From positions 1-52,128 of the forward strand of contig JBBRFB010000007.1 of assembly GCA_038225015.1 (NCBI GenBank): a DNA stretch of 52,128 nucleotides, read 5' to 3'. Made by a program: the position numbers and the translations under genes. Of the stretch, positions 25,727-33,066 are shown in pieces (within the stretch, counting starts at the first letter, position 1; the number at the start of each line of letters is the position of its first letter). The notes below the pieces were generated by a model. It searched no databases. It saw only the letters and a program-made list of their open reading frames with translations, and was not told the DNA's origin. The stretch is from Schlegelella_A sp038225015 (lineage in GTDB: Bacteria > Pseudomonadota > Gammaproteobacteria > Burkholderiales > Burkholderiaceae_C).

Positions 25727-25775
25727 GTCACAAATCCTACCCAGCGCGACATGTCGGCGGCTTGATGCGGCGCAA
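25727..25775 (-). promoter_or_regulatory. FNR/ANR-type class II promoter for the 25710 operon
   Basis: Box TTGATGCGGCGCAA (25762-25775), then TAGGAT as -10 at 25739-25734, giving a start near 25727, 17 bases ahead of the first gene. The distance from box centre to start is 41-42 bases, the class II FNR spacing. The second half-site (CGCAA) differs from ATCAA at two positions. The box is palindromic and could also act on the rightward P-type ATPase remnant. Confidence 0.52.
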
Positions 25776-25896
25776 GGTGGCCCCGAGGCGCACGCCTCGC
25801 CACCTTGCGTCACCGCAAACCGTCCCCCGAGCGTAGCCTTCAGCATCGGCGAATGACCGATCTCGACAGATCATCACCGCCTGGGGGCCGCCGCCT

Positions 25897-26584
25897 GTGT
25901 CCGATGCGCAGAGCGGCGTTCTGAGCGAGGAGGAGGCGCTCGCCCGCCTCCGGCGCGACGGCCCGGACCGCTTGCCGCCGCCGCAGCACAAGTCCTTCGC
26001 ACGAACGCTGCTCGGCGTCCTGCAGCAGCCGGTGGTCCTGCTTTTGCTGGTCTGCACCGTGCTCTACGCTGCACTGGGAAGCGGCATCGATGCCGCCGTC
26101 CTCGGCCTTTCGATCGTCGGCGTCGCGGCCATCTCGATCTACCAGGAGCTGCGAACGCAGCGCGTGCTCGAAGCGCTGCGCGACCTGGCCAGCCCGCGCA
26201 GTTCGGTCGTTCGCGACGGCGCCGTGCGCCGCATCGCCAGCCAGTCGGAGGTGGTCGGCGACCGCCTCATCGTGCAGAAGGGGCGATCGCCTGGCCTGCG
26301 ATGCCGTGCTCGTCGAGTCGCATGCGCTCTGCGTCGACGGATCGACCCTGACCGGCGAATCCGTTCCGGTCGACAAGGCACCGGCGGGGGGCCGGCGGGC
26401 CGGCCACGGTGCTGCAGGCCGGCACCCTCGTCGTGCAGGGCGACGGCCGCGCCGACGTCGTCGCCACCGGCCCGCGCACGGCGCTCGGCCGCATCGGCGG
26501 CGCGATCGCGTCGATCGAGCCCCGCCGCAGCCGCCTCCATGAAGAGCTGAAGCGGCTGGTGCGCTTCGTCGCTTTCGCAGCGGT
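25897..26584 (+). pseudogene. Cation P-type ATPase, 5' fragment with frameshifts
   Basis: From GTG at 25897: LSEEEALARLRRDGPDRLPP (cation ATPase N-terminus), then two hydrophobic helices and YQELRTQRVLEALRDL. A frameshift near 26280 leads to GDRLACDAVLVESHALCVDG and STLTGESVPVDK; another near 26395 leads to VLQAGTLVVQGDGRADVVAT. Homology stops in the third transmembrane region near 26584, so the phosphorylation domain is gone. What follows (LPALLTLTLTVLPVVWSIWK up to 26755) is hydrophobic and probably another gene's tail. It was likely a low-oxygen-island ion pump. Confidence 0.8.
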
Positions 26585-26849
26585 GCTCCTGTGTCTCATC
26601 GCGGGCCGCTGCGGATTGCATTCCGGTTTCCGGCGTCGATCGATCCGACCGTGCTGCCTGCCTTGCTCACGCTCACGCTCACGGTATTGCCCGTCGTTTG
26701 GTCGATCTGGAAATTGAACGGCGGACGCCGCCTCCGAGCGTCGGCCGCGCATTGATGAGACCCGTCTCAGATTTGGTCGGCGACACCCGCCGCGCCGAAC
26801 GCGCTGCACTGAGACGCGCGCGGATCGCCTGATCCCTGGCAGTGCTCAA
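26585..26849. other. Junction debris after the P-type ATPase remnant
   Basis: A plus-strand frame with LTLTVLPVVWSIWKLNGG ends at a TGA near 26755 and looks like a single membrane-helix C-terminus of unknown origin. No start codon or ribosome binding site is associated with it. The rest up to 26849 shows no gene. Confidence 0.4.
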
Positions 26850-26981
26850 ATGAAGTGGATCCTCGTCCTATTGCTGCTCGGCCTTTCTTGCGCGGCGGCC
26901 TTGCAGTTCGCGAGATGGTCTGCAGATCAGACGGCGGCCGAGCGGGCATGGGCTGAACTGGCCACCAAGGTGACTGCCTGA
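26850..26981 (+). pseudogene. N-terminal stub of an exported or membrane protein
   Basis: 43 codons, MKWILVLLLLGLSCAAALQF, then an Ala/Glu-rich stretch ending at TGA. It is a signal-peptide or membrane-anchor start without a body. The downstream sequence belongs to a nucleotidyltransferase fragment on the other strand, so it is likely the cut-off beginning of a larger gene. A real 43-residue membrane peptide cannot be ruled out. Confidence 0.4.
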
Positions 26982-27590
26982 AGCAGATCCTTTTCGGCCT
27001 TCTCCGGAAAGCTCTGGCGTGATGCGCTTGCGTAAAGCTTGTGCCAGGCAAGGCGCTCCGGTCGCGGCAGCAGCACCGGGACGCGGTGTCCGCCGGCGAG
27101 CACCGCCGCCTGCCGTGGTTGGTCGAGCAGATAGTCGTAGTGTGGAACGGTCTGGGCATGCCACATCAACGGCGCCACCGGCACTGACTGACCGATGCGC
27201 TTGCCGTGCGTCAGGACGTTGACTCGCAGCCTGTCACGCCCCTTGAGCTTGACCGAGGTGGGCGGTTCGTCGTTTGGCATCCCCGGTACCGGCGCAAAAC
27301 CGAGCCGCGTCGCCTGCATCGTCTCCAGAAATGACTGCGGCGCTGCAAGCTTCAAGCGCTGGCGCGCGGCGAGGTCGATGTCCTGCGTCCTCGCGGAGAC
27401 GGCTCTAGCGCCCAACTCGTTCAGCCAGGCCATGTAGTTGAGCGTGCCGACGACCACGAGACCCGGGTCCAGCAGGCCTCTGTCGTGCAGTTCGACGAGC
27501 ACCCTCGCGACGCCCTTGTCGCCGACTTGGAACTCGAGCTTGCGCACGTTGCGAACCTGGGTGCCGTCCACTGCGCGAAGTCGAGTTTCG
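26975..27590 (-). pseudogene. GSU2403-family nucleotidyltransferase-fold protein, fragment
   Basis: The minus frame reads VDGTQVRNVRKLEFQVGDKG, VVVGTLNYMAWLNELGAR, ARTQDIDLAARQRLKLAAP and RPERLAWHKLYAS with PEKAEKDLLQAVTL. These are the middle and C-terminal blocks of a family of roughly 350 residues often described as nucleotidyltransferase fold. The N-terminal helical domain is absent: upstream of about 27590 the sequence does not continue the family. The 3' end is cut near 26975, where it meets the stub on the other strand. Both ends missing indicates a gene remnant. Confidence 0.7.
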
Positions 27591-27875
27591 CGCGCGCGCT
27601 GCGACGCAATCGGCAGGGACCCAATACCCAGGAAATGTGTAAAACCGGGGTACGACAGTGGTCGGCGCCGTCTGGTTCGATGAGGATCGCGATCAGCCGC
27701 ATCTGAAGGCCATCGCCGATGAGCGCGGGGTCAAGCTGTGCGATCGCAAACATGACCGACGACGGCCCCGTAGCGTCGAGGCCTTCACCAACCAGGCGAA
27801 TGATCGGCGCCTCGAGACAGCGCCACTGCGCTGAAGCCCGAGCCGCCGATGGGAAATGGCGGGAATGACGAGCTT
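27591..27875. other. Intergenic stretch with unidentified remnants
   Basis: Short frames are open on both strands here, for example minus-strand FAIAQLDPALIGDGLQMRLI, but none has a start with a ribosome binding site or a recognisable domain. I see no hairpin-plus-T-tract. Confidence 0.4.
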
Positions 27876-28216
27876 CAGGCCGCGCGACGTCTCCGGGCCG
27901 CGCCGACAGCGCCGAACATGCCTAGGCCGAGCGCAAGCATCGCGTACGTCTCCGGCTCTGGGATCGGGGCTGCGGTGAAATCGACGACGACCTTGGTGCC
28001 GTCGACGTACGTCAGGCCGTTCCAGTCGATCGTCAGCTGGTTCGCGCCCAGTCCGACGCGAGGCGCGGTGAATCCAGTCATGGTCGTCGCCGGGTCGATG
28101 GAGTAGGCGGCAAACGACAAAGGGCCGCCCGCAGTGACGTCGAAGACCAGGCCGTTGAACGGCGCTGTGTTCCAGGTCGAGGACTCCAATGGCAAGTTGA
28201 GCAGGAGGCTAAGCAC
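27876..28216 (-). pseudogene. PEP-CTERM protein, 3' fragment
   Basis: The frame ends with PIPEPETYAMLALGLGM, then a hydrophobic helix and the basic tail ARRRRAA: a complete PEP-CTERM exosortase sorting signal. About 85 residues of a beta-rich ectodomain precede it. No signal peptide is present, and an in-frame TGA sits just upstream of the first usable codon (GTG near 28216), so the 5' part has been lost. Without export the sorting tag cannot act. Confidence 0.65.
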
Positions 28217-28520
28217 GTCGTCGCTGAAGTCGAGTCTTGCGGATCAGCGGCTTGACATTCAAATGGGGCGATAGACGGCATGGAGGCCCCTCGCGCCGCG
28301 TCGGTGCGCGCAGCATGTCAGCAGAGACGCAAATGGTCGGGAAAAGGGATCATCGGAAACGCGAGGCGGGCGTGGAAAGGCGTGGGGCGTGAACGACAAT
28401 CTCGACCGCTCGACACGCGTCGAGCCAAAGCGACCGGTCGCGTGCGGCCAACCGCTGGCGCGTGGTGAGCCCGGCAGGTCGCCTTCCGGGCCGCCCGCCT
28501 TCAGCCGCCGCACCACCCGC
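28217..28520. other. Intergenic stretch, no gene seen
   Basis: About 300 bases between the headless PEP-CTERM gene and the M48 protease stop. No start codon with a ribosome binding site, no familiar motif, and only weak GC hairpins. Confidence 0.45.
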
Positions 28521-29723
28521 CTACCGAACGGCGCGGCAGGTGCCGAATTCGCAGCGGAACGTCGCCGCCTCGCCGTTGCTGCAGCCGACGGAGTAGATCC
28601 CGAAGCCGGGCCCGCGGTCGACCAGCGCCGCCACCGGCTGCGGATGGCAGGCGGCGGAGCGCGCCATCCGCTCGACCTGCCAGGAGTCCGGTCCGATGAC
28701 GACCGCTGCCGCCGCCACGGGCGGCCGCGTCCCTGACGCCGCCGCATCGTCACGCGTCGATGGCGAAAGCGCCTGCGCGTCGGCACGCGCCTCGTACAAG
28801 GCCATCACCTTCGGCACGGCGGCCTCGAGGTCAGCGATGCGCTGCGCATCGCCGGGGTGCGTGCTCAGCAAGCCGGCGGGGCGACCGCCCGGCGCCAGCG
28901 CCATCAGCTTCTGCCAGACGCCACCCGCCAGCCGCGGGTCGTAGCCTGCGCGCGCCATCAGCTCGAGGCCGATGAGATCGGCCTCCGACTCCATGTGCCT
29001 CGAGAACGGCAGCGCGACGAGATAGTGCGAGCCGGCATCGGCCACAGCGCTCTGCAAGGCGGCGCCGCGGCCGCCGAACACCGCGATCGCGTGGACCACG
29101 GCGCTCGAGATCTCCTCCTGCGATGCCTGCTCGCGCACGTGCTCACGCAAGACGTGGGCGATCTCATGGCCGAGCACCGTCGCAAGCTCTGCATCGCTCA
29201 ACGCGAGCCGGCGCACCAGCCCGGTGGAGATCCCGATCCGGCCGCTCGGCGTCGAAAAGGCGTCGAGCGCGTCGGTGTCGATCACGTCGAACCGCCACGG
29301 CCAGCGCGTCGCGTCGGACCGGAACGCGCCGACCTCGCCGACCAGGCGCATGGCCACCGCGCGCACGCGCTGCGTCAGCGCCGAATCGGGGTCGAGGCCG
29401 CCGGCCCGCAGCGCTCGGCCCGACAAGGCCGGACGCCGGTCGGCAAGACCAGCGGCGACGACGTCGGCATCGGCTGTCAGCAGCTGTGGACGCCAGACGC
29501 CGACGGCGCCCGGGGTGGTGCTCGAAGCGCATCCGCACAGGGCGGCCGTCGCCAGCAGGGCCGCGGCCGCGCGGACGGCTTGTGGCGGCGTGCGGCCGCC
29601 GCGTCGTCGCGCTGGAAGCCGAGGTGCGCAGTTCAAAGGCCTGCCAGGTTGTTCGCCCGGTGTGGAGAGGCCTTCCGCTTCGCCGAAAAACGCTGAAACC
29701 GCTCTACGTATGAAGCGAAACAA
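28521..29723 (-). CDS. M48-family zinc metalloprotease lipoprotein
   Basis: 400 residues as drawn. A hydrophobic segment ending in the lipobox ALCGC (Cys65) makes it a probable lipoprotein facing the periplasm. The protease domain has the zinc motif VLGHEIAHVLREH and the downstream glutamate in HMESEADLIGLELMARAG, the layout of BepA/LoiP-type M48 peptidases that handle outer-membrane protein quality control. The last 100 residues are low in motifs and hold four cysteines. The first 45 residues before the signal look unnatural and the first codon is TTG, so the real start probably lies downstream, near the signal peptide. Confidence 0.88.
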   Translation of the reverse strand: MFRFIRRAVSAFFGEAEGLSTPGEQPGRPLNCAPRLPARRRGGRTPPQAVRAAAALLATAALCGCASSTTPGAVGVWRPQLLTADADVVAAGLADRRPALSGRALRAGGLDPDSALTQRVRAVAMRLVGEVGAFRSDATRWPWRFDVIDTDALDAFSTPSGRIGISTGLVRRLALSDAELATVLGHEIAHVLREHVREQASQEEISSAVVHAIAVFGGRGAALQSAVADAGSHYLVALPFSRHMESEADLIGLELMARAGYDPRLAGGVWQKLMALAPGGRPAGLLSTHPGDAQRIADLEAAVPKVMALYEARADAQALSPSTRDDAAASGTRPPVAAAAVVIGPDSWQVERMARSAACHPQPVAALVDRGPGFGIYSVGCSNGEAATFRCEFGTCRAVR

Positions 29724-29788
29724 CGGCGGCCGCTGTCAAGGTATCAGGCACACCCGCTCGATGCATGCAAGAGCACCCAAAGCTGCCC

Positions 29789-30841
29789 CTACTTGCGCGC
29801 CGACTGCCGGCGACGCGAGACGAAGCCCAGCGCGCCGAGTCCCGCGAGCATGAGTGCGTAGGTTTCCGGCTCCGGAACCGGTGGGCGGATCAGGTCGGCG
29901 GTCACGAAGATGCCATCTTCCGGTTGCGCCGGAAACGTTCCGATCGTCGTGACCTCGAACAGGCTTGTCGTCGTGTTGTAGTGCACCTGCCAGACTTGGT
30001 GGCCGGTCTCGCTCGTGACGACGGCATCGCCGAGGAACGAAGTGAACTGCGATGCGTCGGCCTTCTGGATATTGTTCGGATACGCCGCAGCGTAGAAGCC
30101 TTCCACCGGGCTGCCGCTGCTGCCGAGATTCAGCGGGACGAAGCTCACCATCTCGGCGCCAGGCAGTCCGGTGACGGCGGTGGTGGCGAGTCCGTTGGGA
30201 GCGATCGCACGCAAGACGCCGCTGCCTTCCGAGGCGACGAACAACGTGCCCGTTCCGTAGGGGCCGAAGGACTGCGGTGCGAAGCTCAGGCCTTCAGCGT
30301 CCTGGCCGACGCTGGTGAGAAGGCTGGCCACACCGCTGTTGCTCACGGTGTAGATGTTGCCCAACTGGGTCGCGACGATCATCTGATTGCCGTACAGCCC
30401 ATAGGGGTCGAAGGCGATGCTTCGCACCCCGCCGACCAGCCCGCTGGCGAACAGCGTCGTCGACGAGCCGTCGTGCGCGATGCGATAGACATTGCCGCCC
30501 GATTCGGCGCCGGCAAAGACGTCGCGCGGACCGAAGCCACCGATCCCGAGCGAAGCGCTGACATAGACCTCGCCCGTAAAGCCCGGTATCGGCGCGCCGA
30601 ACTTCTGCACGCTGCCGCCCGAGAGATCCGTGGAGTAGAGCTGGTTGTTGTTGGCGCCGAAGTAGACCGAGCCGACGAACTTGTCGCCCGCGTAGCTGAA
30701 CCCAATGGTGTCGTGGTTGCCGAGGACCGTGGTGAGATCGGTGGTGCTGACGAATTCGCCGAAGGTCAGGGCAGCCTGTGCCGGAAGTGCGGCGGCGGCC
30801 AGGCCGAGTGCGAGTGCCGGGATAGCCAGTTTGATGCCCAT
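29789..30841 (-). CDS. PEP-CTERM sorted exported protein with repeat-like beta-propeller character
   Basis: 350 residues. Signal peptide 1-23 (ALPAQA cleavage site), then a Gly/Ser-rich domain with repeated blocks such as FAGAESGGNVYRIAHDG and VASEGSGVLRAIAPNG, suggesting a beta-propeller of the SMP-30/NHL kind. The C-terminus PPVPEPETYALMLAGLGAL followed by SRRRQSARK is a full PEP-CTERM signal, cleaved by an exosortase (EpsH/XrtA type) not encoded here. It is probably surface-bound or secreted with extracellular polysaccharide. Divergent from the radical-SAM gene, with about 110 bases between them. Confidence 0.9.
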   Translation of the reverse strand: MGIKLAIPALALGLAAAALPAQAALTFGEFVSTTDLTTVLGNHDTIGFSYAGDKFVGSVYFGANNNQLYSTDLSGGSVQKFGAPIPGFTGEVYVSASLGIGGFGPRDVFAGAESGGNVYRIAHDGSSTTLFASGLVGGVRSIAFDPYGLYGNQMIVATQLGNIYTVSNSGVASLLTSVGQDAEGLSFAPQSFGPYGTGTLFVASEGSGVLRAIAPNGLATTAVTGLPGAEMVSFVPLNLGSSGSPVEGFYAAAYPNNIQKADASQFTSFLGDAVVTSETGHQVWQVHYNTTTSLFEVTTIGTFPAQPEDGIFVTADLIRPPVPEPETYALMLAGLGALGFVSRRRQSARK

Positions 30842-30948
30842 CTGAGTCTCCGTTGTTGTTGGCCGTAAGTCTGCACCTCGGTGATGCGGCCCGCAATCAC
30901 GCCCCCTCGTTCAAGGGGTGTCGTGCGGCAGTCGACGATGACAATACA

Positions 30949-30964
30949 CTGTGGTTATGTACAG
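30949..30964. promoter_or_regulatory. LexA (SOS) box over the radical-SAM gene start
   Basis: CTGTGGTTATGTACAG is a perfect CTGT-N8-ACAG SOS box. It follows a TACACT -10-like hexamer (30945-30950) and includes the ATG at 30957, so LexA bound here would cover the transcription start. Confidence 0.7.
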
Positions 30965-32114
30965 CACATCGTCGCCTTTCCGCGGACGCCGCCTGTCCGC
31001 GGACGAAGCGCCGCGGCCCGAGTCCGGCGCCGTGCTGCCGGTCAAGGGGCGAGGCACGGTCTGGGCCATCGAGCCGCGCTACTCGCGCCGCGACAGCGAG
31101 AGCTACGACGATGGCTGGGGGACGCTCGAGCAGTCGTCGAGCGAGGAGCGGCTCGCGCCCGAGACGACCGTGATCGAGCAGCGCGTCAAGACGATCCTCG
31201 CCGCCAATGACTCCCCCGACCTTTCCTTCGACCTCTCGATCAATCCCTATCGCGGCTGCGAACACGGCTGCGTCTACTGCTTCGCACGGCCGACCCACAG
31301 CTACCTCGACCTGTCGCCCGGCCTCGACTTCGAGACGAAGATCGTTGCCAAGGTGAACGCCGCCGAGCGGCTGCGCGAGGCCCTCGCGGCGCGCGCCTAC
31401 GAGCCGACGCCGATCAACATCGGCTCGGCCACCGATGCCTATCAGCCGGTCGAGCGCAAGCTCGGCATCACGCGCGCCGTCATCGAAGTGCTGGCGCAGT
31501 GCGGGCATCCGTTCTCGCTGGTCACGAAGTCGTCGGGCATCGAGCGCGACCTCGATCTCGTGGCGCCGATGGCGGCCCAGGGCCTCGTCGCCATCTACGT
31601 TTCGGTAACGTCGCTCGATCCGGCGCTCGCGCGCATTCTCGAGCCCCGCGCCGCGGCTCCGTACCGTCGCCTGAAGACGATCGAGGCACTGGCGAAGGCG
31701 GGTGTTCCGGTCGGTGTCAGCGTGTCGCCGATCATTCCCTTCATCAACGAGCCCGAGATCGAGCGCATCCTGGAGGCCGCGGCGGCGGCGGGCGCCCGCT
31801 CGGCGTTCGGGATCGTGCTCAGGCTTCCATGGGAAGTGAATCCGATCTTCCAGCGCTGGCTCGAGCAGCACTTTCCCGACCGCGCGGCACGGGTGATGGC
31901 GCGCGTGCGCGAGATGCGCGGCGGCAAGGACTACGACGCCAGCTTTGCCACGCGCATGGGCGGAGAGGGCGTCTGGGCGCGGCTCATCGCGCAGCGGCTG
32001 GCAAAAGCAAAGGCGCGATTCGGGCTCGACGCCGCGCGTTTCGATCTCGACATCAACCGCTTCAGGAAGCCCCTCGCCCCTCGGACAGACGGACAGGCCG
32101 ACCTGTTCGCCTGA
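30957..32114 (+). CDS. PA0069-family radical SAM protein
   Basis: 385 residues. The radical-SAM cysteine motif CEHGCVYC lies near residue 100 in INPYRGCEHGCVYCFARPTHSY, which is diagnostic of the PA0069/Rv2578c family related to spore photoproduct lyase. INIGSATDAYQPVE and IPFINEPEIERIL are further conserved blocks. It binds a 4Fe-4S cluster and SAM; the reaction is unknown, though DNA-repair-like roles are suspected. The perfect LexA box overlapping its start supports SOS control. The predicted transcription start almost coincides with the ATG, so the mRNA may be leaderless, or translation may begin at a later codon such as GTG near 31030. Confidence 0.92.
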   Translation: MYSTSSPFRGRRLSADEAPRPESGAVLPVKGRGTVWAIEPRYSRRDSESYDDGWGTLEQSSSEERLAPETTVIEQRVKTILAANDSPDLSFDLSINPYRGCEHGCVYCFARPTHSYLDLSPGLDFETKIVAKVNAAERLREALAARAYEPTPINIGSATDAYQPVERKLGITRAVIEVLAQCGHPFSLVTKSSGIERDLDLVAPMAAQGLVAIYVSVTSLDPALARILEPRAAAPYRRLKTIEALAKAGVPVGVSVSPIIPFINEPEIERILEAAAAAGARSAFGIVLRLPWEVNPIFQRWLEQHFPDRAARVMARVREMRGGKDYDASFATRMGGEGVWARLIAQRLAKAKARFGLDAARFDLDINRFRKPLAPRTDGQADLFA

Positions 32115-32132
32115 TCGCGCCACCCGGCGCGG

Positions 32133-33041
32133 TCAGTCGGTCACGTCGGGCTCGAAGAAGAGCCAGCGCACATCGGGAAAGGCGGTGCGAAAGCGCTTCT
32201 CGATCGCGTTGATGCGCTCGATCAGTGCTGTGGCCGACGGCGCCTCGCGCATGCGCGCCTTCACCGCGACCATCGCGTCGGTGCCGAGCTGCTGGGTCAG
32301 CAGCTGGAACAAGACGTCGACATCGGGCTCGGCCTCGAGATGCCGGCGCATGCGCGCGAGCTCCTCCGGTTCGACACCCTGGCCGATGAGCAGCGACTTC
32401 ACCTCGATGCCGACCAGGACAGCGACGCCGACCAGCAGCACGCCGATGCAGATCGAGCCCACCGCGTCCCAGGCCGGCTCGCCGGTCGCCATTGCCAGCG
32501 CGATGAAGACGAGGGCGCAGGAAAGGCCGCACAGCGCCGCGATGTCTTCGGCGAAGACGACCAGCAGCTCGCTTTGACGGGAGCGCCTGAACCATTGCCA
32601 CAAGCTCTGCTCGCCGCGCTCCTTGTTCACTTCGCGCAGGCACCCCCAGAGCGACACGCTCTCGGCGACGATGCCGAAGCAGAGGATGGCGACGGCCACC
32701 CAGGCATTCGCGATCGGCGCCGGCTCGGCGAGCTTGTGCACGCCCTCGTAGATCGAGAACAGGCCGCCCATGCTGAACAGCATGAGCGCAACGATGAAGC
32801 TCCAGAAATAGATCGCCTTGCCGTAGCCGAGCGGGTGCTCGGCGTCGGCCGGACGCCGGCCCTCGCGCAGGCCCCAGATCAGCAGGACCTGGTTGGCGCA
32901 GTCGGCGTAGGAATGGATGGCCTCGGCGAGCAGCGAGGCCGATCCGGTGAACACGGCGCCGCCCGTCTTGGCGATCGCGATGAGCAGGTTCGCGCCGAGC
33001 GCGAAGAAGATCGATCGGAGGGAATCGGCACCGGCGGACAC
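32133..33041 (-). CDS. Cation diffusion facilitator (CDF) transporter
   Basis: 302 residues with about six membrane helices. The first has SLLAEAIHSYADCANQ, the conserved CDF metal-site region in TM2, and the fifth has the FAEDIAALCGLSCA block that carries the partner ligand. The cytoplasmic C-terminal domain (about 215-302) is short, with a cluster of acidic residues. Family members export Zn, Co, Fe or Mn from the cytoplasm in exchange for protons; the D/H pattern here (xxADC, xxEDI) is not the standard HxxxD of zinc exporters, so the metal is uncertain. It follows dnaJ by 25 bases and may be read with it. Confidence 0.88.
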   Translation of the reverse strand: MSAGADSLRSIFFALGANLLIAIAKTGGAVFTGSASLLAEAIHSYADCANQVLLIWGLREGRRPADAEHPLGYGKAIYFWSFIVALMLFSMGGLFSIYEGVHKLAEPAPIANAWVAVAILCFGIVAESVSLWGCLREVNKERGEQSLWQWFRRSRQSELLVVFAEDIAALCGLSCALVFIALAMATGEPAWDAVGSICIGVLLVGVAVLVGIEVKSLLIGQGVEPEELARMRRHLEAEPDVDVLFQLLTQQLGTDAMVAVKARMREAPSATALIERINAIEKRFRTAFPDVRWLFFEPDVTD

Positions 33042-33066
33042 GGCGTCATTGTCGCGCCGGCGGCGT

